Source: Streptomyces sp. NRRL B-1140 (GTDB lineage: Bacteria; Actinomycetota; Actinomycetes; Streptomycetales; Streptomycetaceae). From it: 64,000 nucleotides of DNA. The notes beneath the pieces are model-generated. The model searched no databases. It saw only the letters and a program-made list of their open reading frames with translations, and was not told the DNA's origin. Below are positions 28,070 to 36,366 of this stretch, piece after piece (the first letter of the stretch is position 1; each line of letters begins with the position of its first letter). Where the stretch lies: the NCBI RefSeq assembly GCF_001280065.1, contig NZ_LGEA01000118.1, positions 1 through 64,000 on the forward strand, in the 5' to 3' direction. The position numbers and the translations under genes are program-made.

Positions 28070-29101
28070 ATGCTGGGTTGTGTGATCCACGGTCAGGGTG
28101 ATCTGCGGGTGGCGGAGCTGCCGGTGCCGGAGCCGGGGCCGGGGCAGGCGCTGATCGCCGTGCGGTACGGCGGGGTGTGCGGGTCGGATCTGCACTACTG
28201 GCGGCACGGCGGAGTCGGTGACTTCCGGCTGCGCGAGCCGATGGTGCTCGGGCACGAGGTCGTGGGGACGGTGGTGACGTACGGCCCCGGTGGCGCGGGA
28301 CCGGCTCCGGGTACCGCGGTCGCCGTGCATCCGGCCACGCCGTGCGGGGTGTGCCCGGAGTGCGGGGCCGGGCGGCGCAACGTCTGCCGGGACACCCGGT
28401 ATCTCGGGAGTGCGGCGCGGTTTCCGCACGTGCAGGGGGGTTTCGCGGATCGGGTGGTCGTGCCGTCCGGGCAGGTGCGGGCGCTGCCGGACGGTCTGGG
28501 GCTGCGGCGGGCGGCGCTGGCCGAGCCCTTGGCGGTCGCTCTGCACGCGGTGCGGCGGGCCGGGGAGGTGGCGGGGCGGCATGTGCTGGTGACGGGCGCC
28601 GGGCCCATCGGGTGCCTGGTGGTCGCGGCGGCGAAGGCGGCGGGGGCCGCGCAGGTGACGGTGTCGGACCTGCTGCCCGAGGCGTTGGAGTACGCGCGGA
28701 TCGCCGGGGCGGGGACGGTCGTCAGGGCTGATGATCCCGATGACCGTGGATGGCCCGGGGAGGTCGATGTGGCCGTGGAGGCGTCCGGGGTGGCCGCGGG
28801 GCTGGACACGTGTCTGCGGCGGGTGCGGCGGGGTGGCGTCGTGGTGCAGCTGGGGATGCTGCCGGCGGGGCACAGTCCGTTCGCCGGGAACCTGGTGGTG
28901 AGCCGGGAGATCGAGCTGCGGGGGGCGTTCCGCTTCGACGGGGAGTTCGATGACGCGCTGACTCTGCTCGCCGGGGTGCCTGCGTTCGACGGGCTGATCA
29001 GTGCGGTGGTTCCCGTGGGGGAGGTCGAGTCGGCGTTTGCTCTGGCCGCTGACCGGAGTCGGTCGTGCAAGGTGCTGTTGGATTTCGCGCCTTCGTCGTA
29101 G
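28070..29101 (+). CDS. idnD: L-idonate 5-dehydrogenase-type zinc dehydrogenase
   Basis: Zinc-dependent medium-chain dehydrogenase of 343 aa. Catalytic zinc ligands are in GVCGSDLHYW and GHE; the structural zinc cysteines are in CGVCPECGAGRRNVC; the nucleotide motif is TGAGPIG. The ATG at 28070 has GGGAGG upstream, 17 bases after the SDR gene. Together with the SDR it would convert idonate to 5-ketogluconate and then gluconate, feeding GntK. Sorbitol dehydrogenase is the main alternative. Confidence 0.8.
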   Translation: MLGCVIHGQGDLRVAELPVPEPGPGQALIAVRYGGVCGSDLHYWRHGGVGDFRLREPMVLGHEVVGTVVTYGPGGAGPAPGTAVAVHPATPCGVCPECGAGRRNVCRDTRYLGSAARFPHVQGGFADRVVVPSGQVRALPDGLGLRRAALAEPLAVALHAVRRAGEVAGRHVLVTGAGPIGCLVVAAAKAAGAAQVTVSDLLPEALEYARIAGAGTVVRADDPDDRGWPGEVDVAVEASGVAAGLDTCLRRVRRGGVVVQLGMLPAGHSPFAGNLVVSREIELRGAFRFDGEFDDALTLLAGVPAFDGLISAVVPVGEVESAFALAADRSRSCKVLLDFAPSS

Positions 29102-29142
29102 GGGTGTATGCCGTTCGGCGGGTGCGGGTGCGTCGTGGTTGT

Positions 29143-29168
29143 TCGCGCAGTTCCCCGCGCCCCTGGGG
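29143..29168. repeat. Dispersed Streptomyces intergenic repeat, copy 1
   Basis: TCGCGCAGTTCCCCGCGCCC followed by CTGGGG, a sequence recurrent in Streptomyces intergenic DNA. The 60-odd-base surroundings match the copy at 29215. Confidence 0.75.
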
Positions 29169-29214
29169 TGAGGGACTGCGGGCGCCTTCTGAGGTGCTGG
29201 TGCGTTGTTGTCGA

Positions 29215-29240
29215 TCGCGCAGTTTGCCGCGCCCCTGGGG
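29215..29240. repeat. Dispersed Streptomyces intergenic repeat, copy 2
   Basis: TCGCGCAGTTTGCCGCGCCC followed by CTGGGG, 24 of 26 bases identical to copy 1, spaced 72 bases from it. Together they fill the gap between two convergent genes. Confidence 0.75.
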
Positions 29241-29247
29241 CACACGG

Positions 29248-29871
29248 CTACCGGCGCCATAGAGGGTGCTCTCTGTCTGCCCACTCTCTGGCCACCTCGC
29301 CCGTGCGCATGCCCCTTCTCGATTCCGGGTCCGCCAGCGCCATGCCGATGTGGCTGGCCAGGACGATGCCGATGGTCAGGGCCAGCCAGTCGTGGACGAA
29401 GGTGGCGCTGGTGCGCCAGAGGAGCGGCGTGAGGTGGGTGAACCACATCATCAGGCCCGTGGCGAGCATGACCAGGGTGGCGCCGGCGATCCAGGCGGCG
29501 TAGAGCTTCTGCCCCGCGTTGTACTTGGCGGCGGGGCGTGACGCGGGGCGTTTGTCGCGGTGCAGGGCGGCGCGCAGCCAGGTGCGGTCGTGCGGGCCGA
29601 AGCGGTTGAGGCGGCCGAGGTCGGCGCGAAAGACCCGGGAGGCGAGGCCGGCCAGGACGGGGACGGGCAGCGCGAGGCCCGACCACTGGTGCAGGGTGAC
29701 GACCAGGTCGCGGCGGCCGACGAGTTCGGCGAGCTGGGGGAGGTAGAGGCAGGCCGCCGTGCCGACGCAGACGCCCATCAGCGCGGCGGTGGTGCGGTGG
29801 ATCCAGCGCTGCAGCGGGGTGAAGCGGCGCACTCGGGCCGTGGCCGGGGGCGTGTCAGCTCGTAGGGTCAT
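29248..29871 (-). CDS. Cytochrome b561-type membrane protein
   Basis: A 207-aa integral membrane protein with about four hydrophobic helices and several histidines placed to bind heme (RWIHRTTAAL, VTLHQWSG, MWFTHLTPLLW, FVHDWLAL, ASHIGMAL). Its start overlaps the end of the molybdopterin oxidoreductase gene by 17 bases, so it is probably the quinone-linked electron donor or acceptor for that enzyme, functionally like the MsrQ/YedZ partner of MsrP. Confidence 0.8.
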   Translation of the reverse strand: MTLRADTPPATARVRRFTPLQRWIHRTTAALMGVCVGTAACLYLPQLAELVGRRDLVVTLHQWSGLALPVPVLAGLASRVFRADLGRLNRFGPHDRTWLRAALHRDKRPASRPAAKYNAGQKLYAAWIAGATLVMLATGLMMWFTHLTPLLWRTSATFVHDWLALTIGIVLASHIGMALADPESRRGMRTGEVAREWADREHPLWRR

Positions 29872-30604
29872 CGTCGCGTCCGTTCGAGCGGCCCACCCAG
29901 GCGTCGACGTCGTAGCCGCGCTCCTCCCAGTAGCCCGGCCGGACCTCGTCGGTGACGGTGATGCCGGAGAGCCACTTGGCGGACTTGTAGAAGTACATGG
30001 GCGCCACGTAGAGGCGGACCGGGCCGCCGTGGGAGTGGCCGAGGTCCTTGTCCTGCATGCGCAGGGCGACCAGGACGTCCGCGCGACGGGCCTGGTCGAG
30101 GGTGAGGCTCTCGGTGTACGTGCCGTCGAAGCAGGTGAAGCGGATCGCCTTGGCCGTGGGGCGGAGCCGGGCCGCGTCCAGGAGCCGGGAGAGGCGTACG
30201 CCCTCGAAGGGGGTGTCGGGGACGCGCCAGCCCGTGACGCACTGGACGTCGCGGACCATGCGGGTCTGGGGCAGGGCTCTCAGGTCGTCCAGGGTGTACG
30301 TCGCGGGGCGGTCGACCAGGCCGTTCACGGTGAGGCGGTAGTTGCCTGCGGTCTTGCGCGGGACGGACGAGGCGACCGAGTAGTAGCGGAAGCCGCCGCC
30401 GTTGGGGAGCAGGCCGGTCAGGCCGGTGGGGTCGTTGTCGGCCGCGCCGCCGAGGAAGCGCTCCAGGCCGCGTTGCAGCGGCGGGGCCGCGACCACGCCG
30501 ACGGCACCCAGGGCCAGGGTGCCGAGGAAGACGCGGCGGCCGATCGGGGTGCCCCGTTCTTCGGGGTGTTCGTCGCTCACACCCTTGGGTACGTCCTCGT
30601 TCAC
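29855..30604 (-). CDS. Tat-exported molybdopterin-dependent oxidoreductase (YedY/sulfite-oxidase fold)
   Basis: A 249-aa enzyme with a twin-arginine signal (GRRVFLG, Arg23-Arg24, then a hydrophobic stretch) and a sulfite-oxidase-type molybdenum domain. The molybdenum-ligand cysteine is Cys122 in VQCVTGW. Start is a GTG at 30604 without a strong ribosome site; a second GTG 9 codons in is possible. Coupled to the cytochrome gene. MsrP-like repair of extracellular methionine sulfoxide is plausible, but substrate residues cannot be judged here. Confidence 0.82.
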   Translation of the reverse strand: MNEDVPKGVSDEHPEERGTPIGRRVFLGTLALGAVGVVAAPPLQRGLERFLGGAADNDPTGLTGLLPNGGGFRYYSVASSVPRKTAGNYRLTVNGLVDRPATYTLDDLRALPQTRMVRDVQCVTGWRVPDTPFEGVRLSRLLDAARLRPTAKAIRFTCFDGTYTESLTLDQARRADVLVALRMQDKDLGHSHGGPVRLYVAPMYFYKSAKWLSGITVTDEVRPGYWEERGYDVDAWVGRSNGRDDDPTS

Positions 30605-30691
30605 GTACTCATTCGAACACCCGCGGCCCCGGTACGACAGGGCTCGCGGGTGCGCGTCAGACTTCCGTAACCACTTCTTACGGGAGCCGCC

Positions 30692-32227
30692 TCAGGAGGA
30701 GGCCGCCTTGTCCAGCTGGAACGCCTCGTTGCCGAGGCCGATCCGGGCGTGCCTCTCGGGGGCGCGGGCGCGCAGCACCACGCCGAGGACCACGCCCGCG
30801 AGCGCGGCCAGGCCGATGATGCCGGGAAGCACCCAGCTCAGCGAGGAGTCGGGGCCGGCGCCGACCAGCACCTCGAAGTCCTTCACCGTGTAACCGGCGA
30901 TCACCAGCAGGGCGATGCCCGCCAGTGCGGACGTGACCAGCCGCCAGGCCTGGGCGGCGGCGGCGCCGCGGCGGACGAAGAAGACCACGACGGACAGGGA
31001 CGCCGCCGCCATCAGCACGATCACGCCGAGGGCTCCGACGTTGCCGAACCAGGTGAACAGCTGCAGGACGGGCGCGGTCGGGTCGCCGACCGGCTTGTCG
31101 TCGGCGATCGCGAAGGCGGCCACGACCACCACGGCCACGGCGGTCTGGAGCAGCGAGCCGGTGCCGGGTGCGCCGCTGCTGCCGCTGGTGCGGCCGAAGG
31201 CGGCGGGCAGCAGGCCCTCGCGGCCCATGGCGAAGGCGTAGCGGGCGACGACGTTGTGGAAGCTGAGCAGCGCGGCGAACATGCCGGTGACGAACAGGAC
31301 GTGCAGGGCGTCCGTGAAGGTGCCGCCGAGGCGGGACTCGGTGAGGAAGAACAGCAGCCCGGCGCTCTGCTTCCGGGCCGTGCCGACGATGGCGGCGGGG
31401 CCGGTGGCGACGGTGAGGGCCCAGCTGCTGAGGGCGAAGAAGACGGCGACCCCGCCGACGGCGAGGAACATCACGCGCGGCACCAGGACGTGCGGGCGGC
31501 TGGTCTCCTCGGCGTAGACCGGGGCCTGCTCGAAGCCGAGGAACGCGGCGATGCAGAAGCACAGCGCGGTGCCGACACCGGCGCCGGTGAGGGTGTCGGG
31601 GTCGAAGGCGTGCAGCGACAGGCCCTCCTTGCCGGGGTCGGCCAGGGCGGCCACGTCGAAGACGACGACCAGGAGCACCTCGATGACCAGCAGCACTCCG
31701 AGCACGCGGGCGTTGACGTCGATCTTGAGCCAGCCCAGCAGCCCGACGGCGAGCGCGGCCACGAGCGCCGGTATCCACCAGGCGATCTTCAGGTCGGCGT
31801 AGGTGGCGAGGAGTCCGGAGACCTCGAAGCCGAAGATGCCGTAGATGCCGACCTGGAGCGCGTTGTAGGCGACGAGGGCGACCAGGGCGGCGCTCGCGCC
31901 CGCGGTGGCTCCGAGGCCCCGGCGGATGTAGGCGTAGAAGGCGCCGGCGTTGTGGACGTGGCGGCTCATCTCGGCGTATCCGACGCTGAACAGGATCAGG
32001 ACGACACCGAGGATGACGAAGAGCAGCGGCTGGCCGACGATTCCCATCACCGCGTATGTGGTGGGCATGACACCCGCGACGACCATGAGCGGGGCGGTCG
32101 CCGCGAGGACGGAGAGCAGCAGTCCCCCGGTGCCGAGCCGGTCCGCCCGCAGGGCGCGCTCCTGCCCTTTGAACGTACTGATGCCGCCGGAGGCGGATGG
32201 GCTCGTTCTCGAACTGTCCGTGGTCAT
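30692..32227 (-). CDS. APC-superfamily amino-acid permease
   Basis: A 511-aa inner-membrane transporter with about 12 predicted helices and an N-terminal 35-residue cytoplasmic tail. APC features include GTGGLLLSVLAATAP in helix 1, the conserved FLGFEQAPVYAEETSRP after helix 6 and FHNVVARYAFAMGREGLLP. ATG at 32227 with GGGGGAGC upstream. It follows the TPR-like gene by 35 bases and is probably co-transcribed with it. The substrate is likely an amino acid or amine. Confidence 0.85.
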   Translation of the reverse strand: MTTDSSRTSPSASGGISTFKGQERALRADRLGTGGLLLSVLAATAPLMVVAGVMPTTYAVMGIVGQPLLFVILGVVLILFSVGYAEMSRHVHNAGAFYAYIRRGLGATAGASAALVALVAYNALQVGIYGIFGFEVSGLLATYADLKIAWWIPALVAALAVGLLGWLKIDVNARVLGVLLVIEVLLVVVFDVAALADPGKEGLSLHAFDPDTLTGAGVGTALCFCIAAFLGFEQAPVYAEETSRPHVLVPRVMFLAVGGVAVFFALSSWALTVATGPAAIVGTARKQSAGLLFFLTESRLGGTFTDALHVLFVTGMFAALLSFHNVVARYAFAMGREGLLPAAFGRTSGSSGAPGTGSLLQTAVAVVVVAAFAIADDKPVGDPTAPVLQLFTWFGNVGALGVIVLMAAASLSVVVFFVRRGAAAAQAWRLVTSALAGIALLVIAGYTVKDFEVLVGAGPDSSLSWVLPGIIGLAALAGVVLGVVLRARAPERHARIGLGNEAFQLDKAASS

Positions 32228-32262
32228 CGGGGGAGCGTCCTCACTCTTCGGGGCGGGGGGCG

Positions 32263-33213
32263 TCAGGCCGTGCCCAGCGCGGCGGCGCGGGCGGCGGCGA
32301 AAGCGGTGTGCGGGTCGCGGTGCGGGTACGACCAGGGGGCCGGGGTGGCGTGCCGGCCGATCCGGTGGAAGAGGGCGGCGGCCTCGGCTCCCCGCCCCTC
32401 GCAGAATTTGGCGTGGGCGAGGAAGTTCAGGTCGATCAGCCGCCGCGGGTGCCCCTCCAGCTCCCACTCCAGCCACCAGTCGAAGGCGGCTTTCATGACC
32501 TGCCGGGCGCGGCGGCCCGTCCAGTGGCCGGAGGCGGCCGGGTCGGCGCTTTCGTGCCCGGCGGCGGCCAGCGCGCGGTAGCGCTCGGCGTGCGCGATGA
32601 CGGGCAGGATCGCGAGCGGGGAGTCGGCGGGTGCTTGTTCGGCGGCCCAGTTGGCGAAGTCGTAGACCTCGTGCAGCGGGTCCGGGCCGGCCTCGGTGCG
32701 GCGGGTGGCGAGCCGGGCCACCATCAGGTGGTGGGCGTGGTGGTGGTCGGTGTACCGGCCGCGTACCGCCTCGAAGCTGCGGACGGCGTCCTCGTCACCG
32801 CCGATCGCGCACTCCAGCATGAGCAGGCCCAGCCAGGGGGTGGGGTCGGCGGGGACCCGGGCGGCGGCGGTCCGGCACGCCTCACGGGCGTGGTCGGGTT
32901 TGGCCTTCCCCTGCAGCGCGCGCCGGACCTGGGCCAGGGCGAGCAGCACGGCGGCGTCGGCGGACTCGGGTTCGGCCAGGAGCCACTCCCGGGCCCAGGC
33001 GGCGCAGGAGGACTCCCGGGCGAGAACGGTGACGCGGTGGGCCCGCCGGTCCCAGTCGTCCCCGGTGTGCACCAGCAGGGAACGGGTGTTCTGCCAGCGG
33101 CCCTGCGCCAGTGCGGCGCGCGCGGCCACGAGTTCGGCGTCGTCGAGGGCCTCGTCGAAGGCCTGCGCCGCACGTCTGCGGCCACGGCCGAGGGGAGGCG
33201 GGGGTGGGGACAC
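32263..33213 (-). CDS. Helical-repeat (TPR-like) protein, function unknown
   Basis: A 316-aa soluble protein, not recognised. It is Ala/Arg/His-rich with repeated helix pairs (ALAQGRWQNTRSLLVHTG, DAAVLLALAQVRRAL, FLAHAKFCEGRGAEAAALFHRIG) consistent with TPR-type scaffolds. The GTG at 33213 has GAGGAAG eight bases upstream. No catalytic motif seen. It precedes the APC permease on the same strand. Confidence 0.55.
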   Translation of the reverse strand: MSPPPPPLGRGRRRAAQAFDEALDDAELVAARAALAQGRWQNTRSLLVHTGDDWDRRAHRVTVLARESSCAAWAREWLLAEPESADAAVLLALAQVRRALQGKAKPDHAREACRTAAARVPADPTPWLGLLMLECAIGGDEDAVRSFEAVRGRYTDHHHAHHLMVARLATRRTEAGPDPLHEVYDFANWAAEQAPADSPLAILPVIAHAERYRALAAAGHESADPAASGHWTGRRARQVMKAAFDWWLEWELEGHPRRLIDLNFLAHAKFCEGRGAEAAALFHRIGRHATPAPWSYPHRDPHTAFAAARAAALGTA

Positions 33214-33446
33214 CGCGGGACTTCCTCACGCGCTCTTCTGGTGTTTCGGCTCACGGCGGCAGAAGGAGCGCGCATGTGCGCATCGCCATGGGCTGATCAC
33301 GCACAGCCAACCCCCAGCCAATGGTCGCCGTCAAGAGCCGTCGGGGTGTTACACGCGTCAACTGCCGCCACTTGTGAGCCTTTTGTGATTCAGGAGGCGG
33401 CAGAGGCGCCTGTGAGCCGCATCCGATTTTTCCGTTACGTCCTTTG

Positions 33447-33458
33447 TGACGTACGTCA
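33447..33458. promoter_or_regulatory. Palindrome TGACGTACGTCA in the divergent promoter region 33214-33578
   Basis: A perfect 12-bp palindrome about 120 bases before the DMT transporter start. The 365-base gap around it is less GC-rich than its neighbours and presumably holds promoters for both divergent units. I see no small gene or RNA in it. Confidence 0.4.
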
Positions 33459-33578
33459 TAGCGTGAGCTGTCACCGCCCCCGACGATGGCAGGACGTACG
33501 GGCGCGCCGGGTGGAGCCGGCCGGTACAGTCGGCCCCTACGCAACCGTGAACCCGACCTGACGATCGAGGTACACCGC

Positions 33579-34484
33579 GTGTCGGTTCCAGTCCTGGCGC
33601 TCGCCCTGGGTGCCGCCTGCTGTCTCGGCTTCGGCTTCGTCCTCCAGCAGAGCGCGGCTCAGCGGGCCCCGCTGAGCGATTTCCTCTCCTTCCGGCTGCT
33701 GCTCGACCTCGTGAAGGTGCCGCGCTGGCTCGGCGGCATCGCGCTGATGGTGGCCGGCATGGGCCTGGGCGCGGCCGCGCTGGGGCAGGGCGAGCTGTCC
33801 CTGGTGGAGCCGCTGCTGGCGACGAACCTGCTCTTCGCGCTGGCGCTCTCCCGCCGGCAGAGCCGGCAGCCCTTGGGCCGCCAGGGCTGGGCGGGCCTCT
33901 TCCTGCTGGCCGGCGGCGTGACCGCGTTCATCGTGGCGGGCCGGCCGGAGGGCGGCGCGGCCACGGCCGATCCGGTGCGGCAGTGGCTGATCATCGGGAT
34001 CATGATCGGGCTCGCCTTGCTGCTCACGACCCGCGGCAAGCGGTCCCGGCTGAGTTCGGGTCCGGTGCTGCTGGCCCTGGCCGCCGGGCTGCTTTACGGC
34101 GTGCAGGACGCGCTGACCAGGGTCAGCGGGCAGAAGGTCTCCGACGGCGGCTTCGCCGAGCTGCTCACCGGCTGGGAGCCGTACGCGGTGATCGCGCTCG
34201 GGGTCACGGGGCTGGTCCTCGTACAGAGCGCGTTCGAGACCGCGTCCCTGCGCAAGTCGCTGCCCGCCCTGACCGCGGCCCAGCCGCTCGCCGGGATCGT
34301 GTGCGGCGTCGGCTTCCTGGGCGACCGGCTGCGCACCGACGCGGTGGCCCTGAGCTGGGAGGCCGGTGGCCTGCTGGCAGTCGTCGCCGGGATCGTGCTG
34401 CTGGGCATGCACCCGGCGATGCCGCACGGCGCACCGGAACGGGCCCGTGTGAACACACCCGCGGTGAGCCCGGCCTCACCCTGA
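33579..34484 (+). CDS. DMT/EamA-type membrane transporter
   Basis: A 301-aa protein with about nine to ten hydrophobic helices arranged as two EamA-like halves. The GTG at 33579 was chosen because it puts the first helix (VLALALGAACCLGFGFVLQQ) at the N-terminus. Related to the NIPA/DMT proteins of actinobacteria. Direction and substrate unknown. Confidence 0.75.
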   Translation: MSVPVLALALGAACCLGFGFVLQQSAAQRAPLSDFLSFRLLLDLVKVPRWLGGIALMVAGMGLGAAALGQGELSLVEPLLATNLLFALALSRRQSRQPLGRQGWAGLFLLAGGVTAFIVAGRPEGGAATADPVRQWLIIGIMIGLALLLTTRGKRSRLSSGPVLLALAAGLLYGVQDALTRVSGQKVSDGGFAELLTGWEPYAVIALGVTGLVLVQSAFETASLRKSLPALTAAQPLAGIVCGVGFLGDRLRTDAVALSWEAGGLLAVVAGIVLLGMHPAMPHGAPERARVNTPAVSPASP

Positions 34485-34528
34485 GGGCCCTGCCCCGCCG
34501 GCGTCCCCTGCCCTGCTTGGATGAGGGC

Positions 34529-35071
34529 ATGAGCGCTGCTGACGAGATCCTCGACATCGTCGACGAGAACGACCAGGTCATCGGGCAGGCCCCACGCGGC
34601 GAGGCCTACGCCCTCGGGCTGCGCCACCGGTGCGTCTTCGTCCAGGCCCGGGACGCCGAGGGCCGGATCTTCGTGCACCGGCGCACCCCGACCAAGCTGG
34701 TCTTTCCCTCCCTCCACGATATGTTCGTCGGCGGAGTCGTCGGCGCCGGCGAGTCCTACGACGCCGCCGCCCTGCGCGAGGCCGAGGAGGAACTCGGAGT
34801 GACCGGTCTGCCGCGGCCGCGGCACCTCTTCACGTTCCTGTACGACAACGGCTCCGGCCGGACCTGGTGGTCGGCGGTCTACGAGGTCCGCTGCGAGCTC
34901 CCGGTGCGGCCGCAGGCCGAGGAGGTGGCCTGGCACGACTTCCTGTCCGAGGCCGAGGTCGAGCGGCGCCTGGCCGACTGGGCGTGGGTGCCGGACGGGC
35001 TCGCGGCGTACGAGCGGCTCAGGGCGTTCCGGTCGGCCGGCTCGCGGGGGCTCGACGGGGCGCCCGGGTAG
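34529..35071 (+). CDS. Nudix hydrolase
   Basis: A 180-aa enzyme with a complete Nudix box at residues 69-91 (GGVVGAGESYDAA then REAEEELGV). The architecture, with an N-terminal DENDQVIGQAPRGEAYALG, resembles IPP-isomerase-like/YfcD Nudix proteins that act on unknown nucleotides or phosphorylated metabolites. ATG at 34529, 44 bases after the DMT gene. Confidence 0.85.
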   Translation: MSAADEILDIVDENDQVIGQAPRGEAYALGLRHRCVFVQARDAEGRIFVHRRTPTKLVFPSLHDMFVGGVVGAGESYDAAALREAEEELGVTGLPRPRHLFTFLYDNGSGRTWWSAVYEVRCELPVRPQAEEVAWHDFLSEAEVERRLADWAWVPDGLAAYERLRAFRSAGSRGLDGAPG

Positions 35072-35081
35072 GGTCGCGCAC

Positions 35082-35474
35082 GTGATCGAGTTCGTACGGA
35101 ACGTCCGGTTGTGGTTCGCGCCCGCGGAGGTCAGGGAGGACGGCGAGACGCCCGACTACCGGTTCTCGCTGGCGAACGAACGCACCTTCCTCGCCTGGGT
35201 GCGCACGGCGCTCGCGCTGATCGGCGGCGGATTCGCCGTGGACCAGTTCCTGCCGGACCTGCGCTGGGGCTGGCGGGTCGGGCTGGCGCTCGCGCTGCTG
35301 GCCGCGGGCGTGCTGTGCTCGCTGCGGGCGGTCAACCACTGGGTGCGCTGCGAGCGGGCCATGCGCCGCGGCGAGGACCTGCCGGTGTCCCGGTTCCCGG
35401 CACTGCTGAGCCTGGTCGTCGCGGTCGTGGCCGTGGCCATGGTCGTGGTGGTGCTGGTGGGGTGGGAGGGGTGA
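35082..35474 (+). CDS. YidH-type DUF202 membrane protein
   Basis: A 130-aa protein with three hydrophobic helices and the DUF202 signature LANERTFLAWVRTALALI. GTG start. Its stop overlaps the GTG of the next gene (GTGA). Function of the family unknown. Confidence 0.82.
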   Translation: MIEFVRNVRLWFAPAEVREDGETPDYRFSLANERTFLAWVRTALALIGGGFAVDQFLPDLRWGWRVGLALALLAAGVLCSLRAVNHWVRCERAMRRGEDLPVSRFPALLSLVVAVVAVAMVVVVLVGWEG

Positions 35475-35806
35475 GCGGTCCGGCCGTCCGGCAGCGGGAC
35501 CCCGACCGCGACCCCGGACTGCAGCCGGAGCGGACCCGGCTCGCGTGGCGGCGCACGACCCTGTCGGGCACGGTCGTCGCCGTGCTCGCCGTGAAGACGG
35601 TGCTGCACGGCGGGGCCTCCGCTGCCGGGATCGTCGCCTGCGCCGTGTGCTGTGTGCTCTGGCTGGGCTTCCTGAGCGTCGCCCACCTGCGTATCCGCGC
35701 TCTCGCGATGGCAGCGACCCCCAGGGCGTTCGCGCCCCGGCACGCGGCGGCCGCGGTGCTGTGCACGGTGGCGATGGCGGTGTGCGGGGCGGCCCTCGTG
35801 CTCTGA
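35471..35806 (+). CDS. Second DUF202-family membrane protein
   Basis: A 111-aa protein with a shorter DUF202 signature (LQPERTRLAWRRTTLSGTVV) and three hydrophobic helices. Translationally coupled to the preceding DUF202 gene, so the pair probably forms a heteromeric membrane complex, as in other genomes with tandem YidH/YidG-type genes. Confidence 0.8.
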   Translation: MSGPAVRQRDPDRDPGLQPERTRLAWRRTTLSGTVVAVLAVKTVLHGGASAAGIVACAVCCVLWLGFLSVAHLRIRALAMAATPRAFAPRHAAAAVLCTVAMAVCGAALVL

Positions 35807-35837
35807 CCTGCGTCCGGCACCCAGCCCTGCCGGGAGG

Positions 35838-36314
35838 TCAGTCCCACGCGTTGAACAGCACCCCGCCCAGTGTGGTGAGCCCGTGGAGACGCACCTGGCG
35901 CCACTCGTCCCGGGTCAGGACCGAGGTGTCGACGTCGGGGAGCGGCAGGGTGAGCTGTGCGCGGTCGAGCACCGTGAATCCCAGGTCTGCGAAGGCCCCG
36001 GCCCACGGTGGCGGCGAGCGGAACTCGTCGGTGTACCAGTCCCGGCGTTCCCCGGCGAAGGCGATCCAGGGGTGGTGTGCGTGACAGAGGACGGCGCGCT
36101 CGCCGGCGGCCTCGACGACCGTCGCGGTGTGGAACGAACGGGGGTATGCCTGTTCCTCCATCTCGCCCACCCGGCCACCGGCCGCCCGGGCGGCCGCGTA
36201 CAGCGCTGCCCGGAACGCCCGCGGGTCGCTTTCCGGCAACGGCCCGTCCTTCGGCCGGAAGAAGCCCGTGGCGCCTCGCGGCAGGGTGAACACCGCGTTC
36301 TTCTCCACGGCCAC
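35838..36314 (-). CDS. Conserved hypothetical protein
   Basis: A 158-aa soluble protein, not recognised. It begins VAVEKNAVFTLPRGATGFF and has a central conserved-looking stretch AVLCHAHHPWIAFAG and a C-terminal HGLTTLGGVLFNAWD. The GTG at 36314 was preferred over an upstream ATG because AAGGGG precedes it. No motif or signal. Separated from the quinone-oxidoreductase gene by 52 bases on the same strand. Confidence 0.6.
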   Translation of the reverse strand: MAVEKNAVFTLPRGATGFFRPKDGPLPESDPRAFRAALYAAARAAGGRVGEMEEQAYPRSFHTATVVEAAGERAVLCHAHHPWIAFAGERRDWYTDEFRSPPPWAGAFADLGFTVLDRAQLTLPLPDVDTSVLTRDEWRQVRLHGLTTLGGVLFNAWD

Positions 36315-36366
36315 GGGGCCCCTTCTGCCTCGGAGGCCCGGCCGTCCCGGGCCGGCGCTCCTGAGC

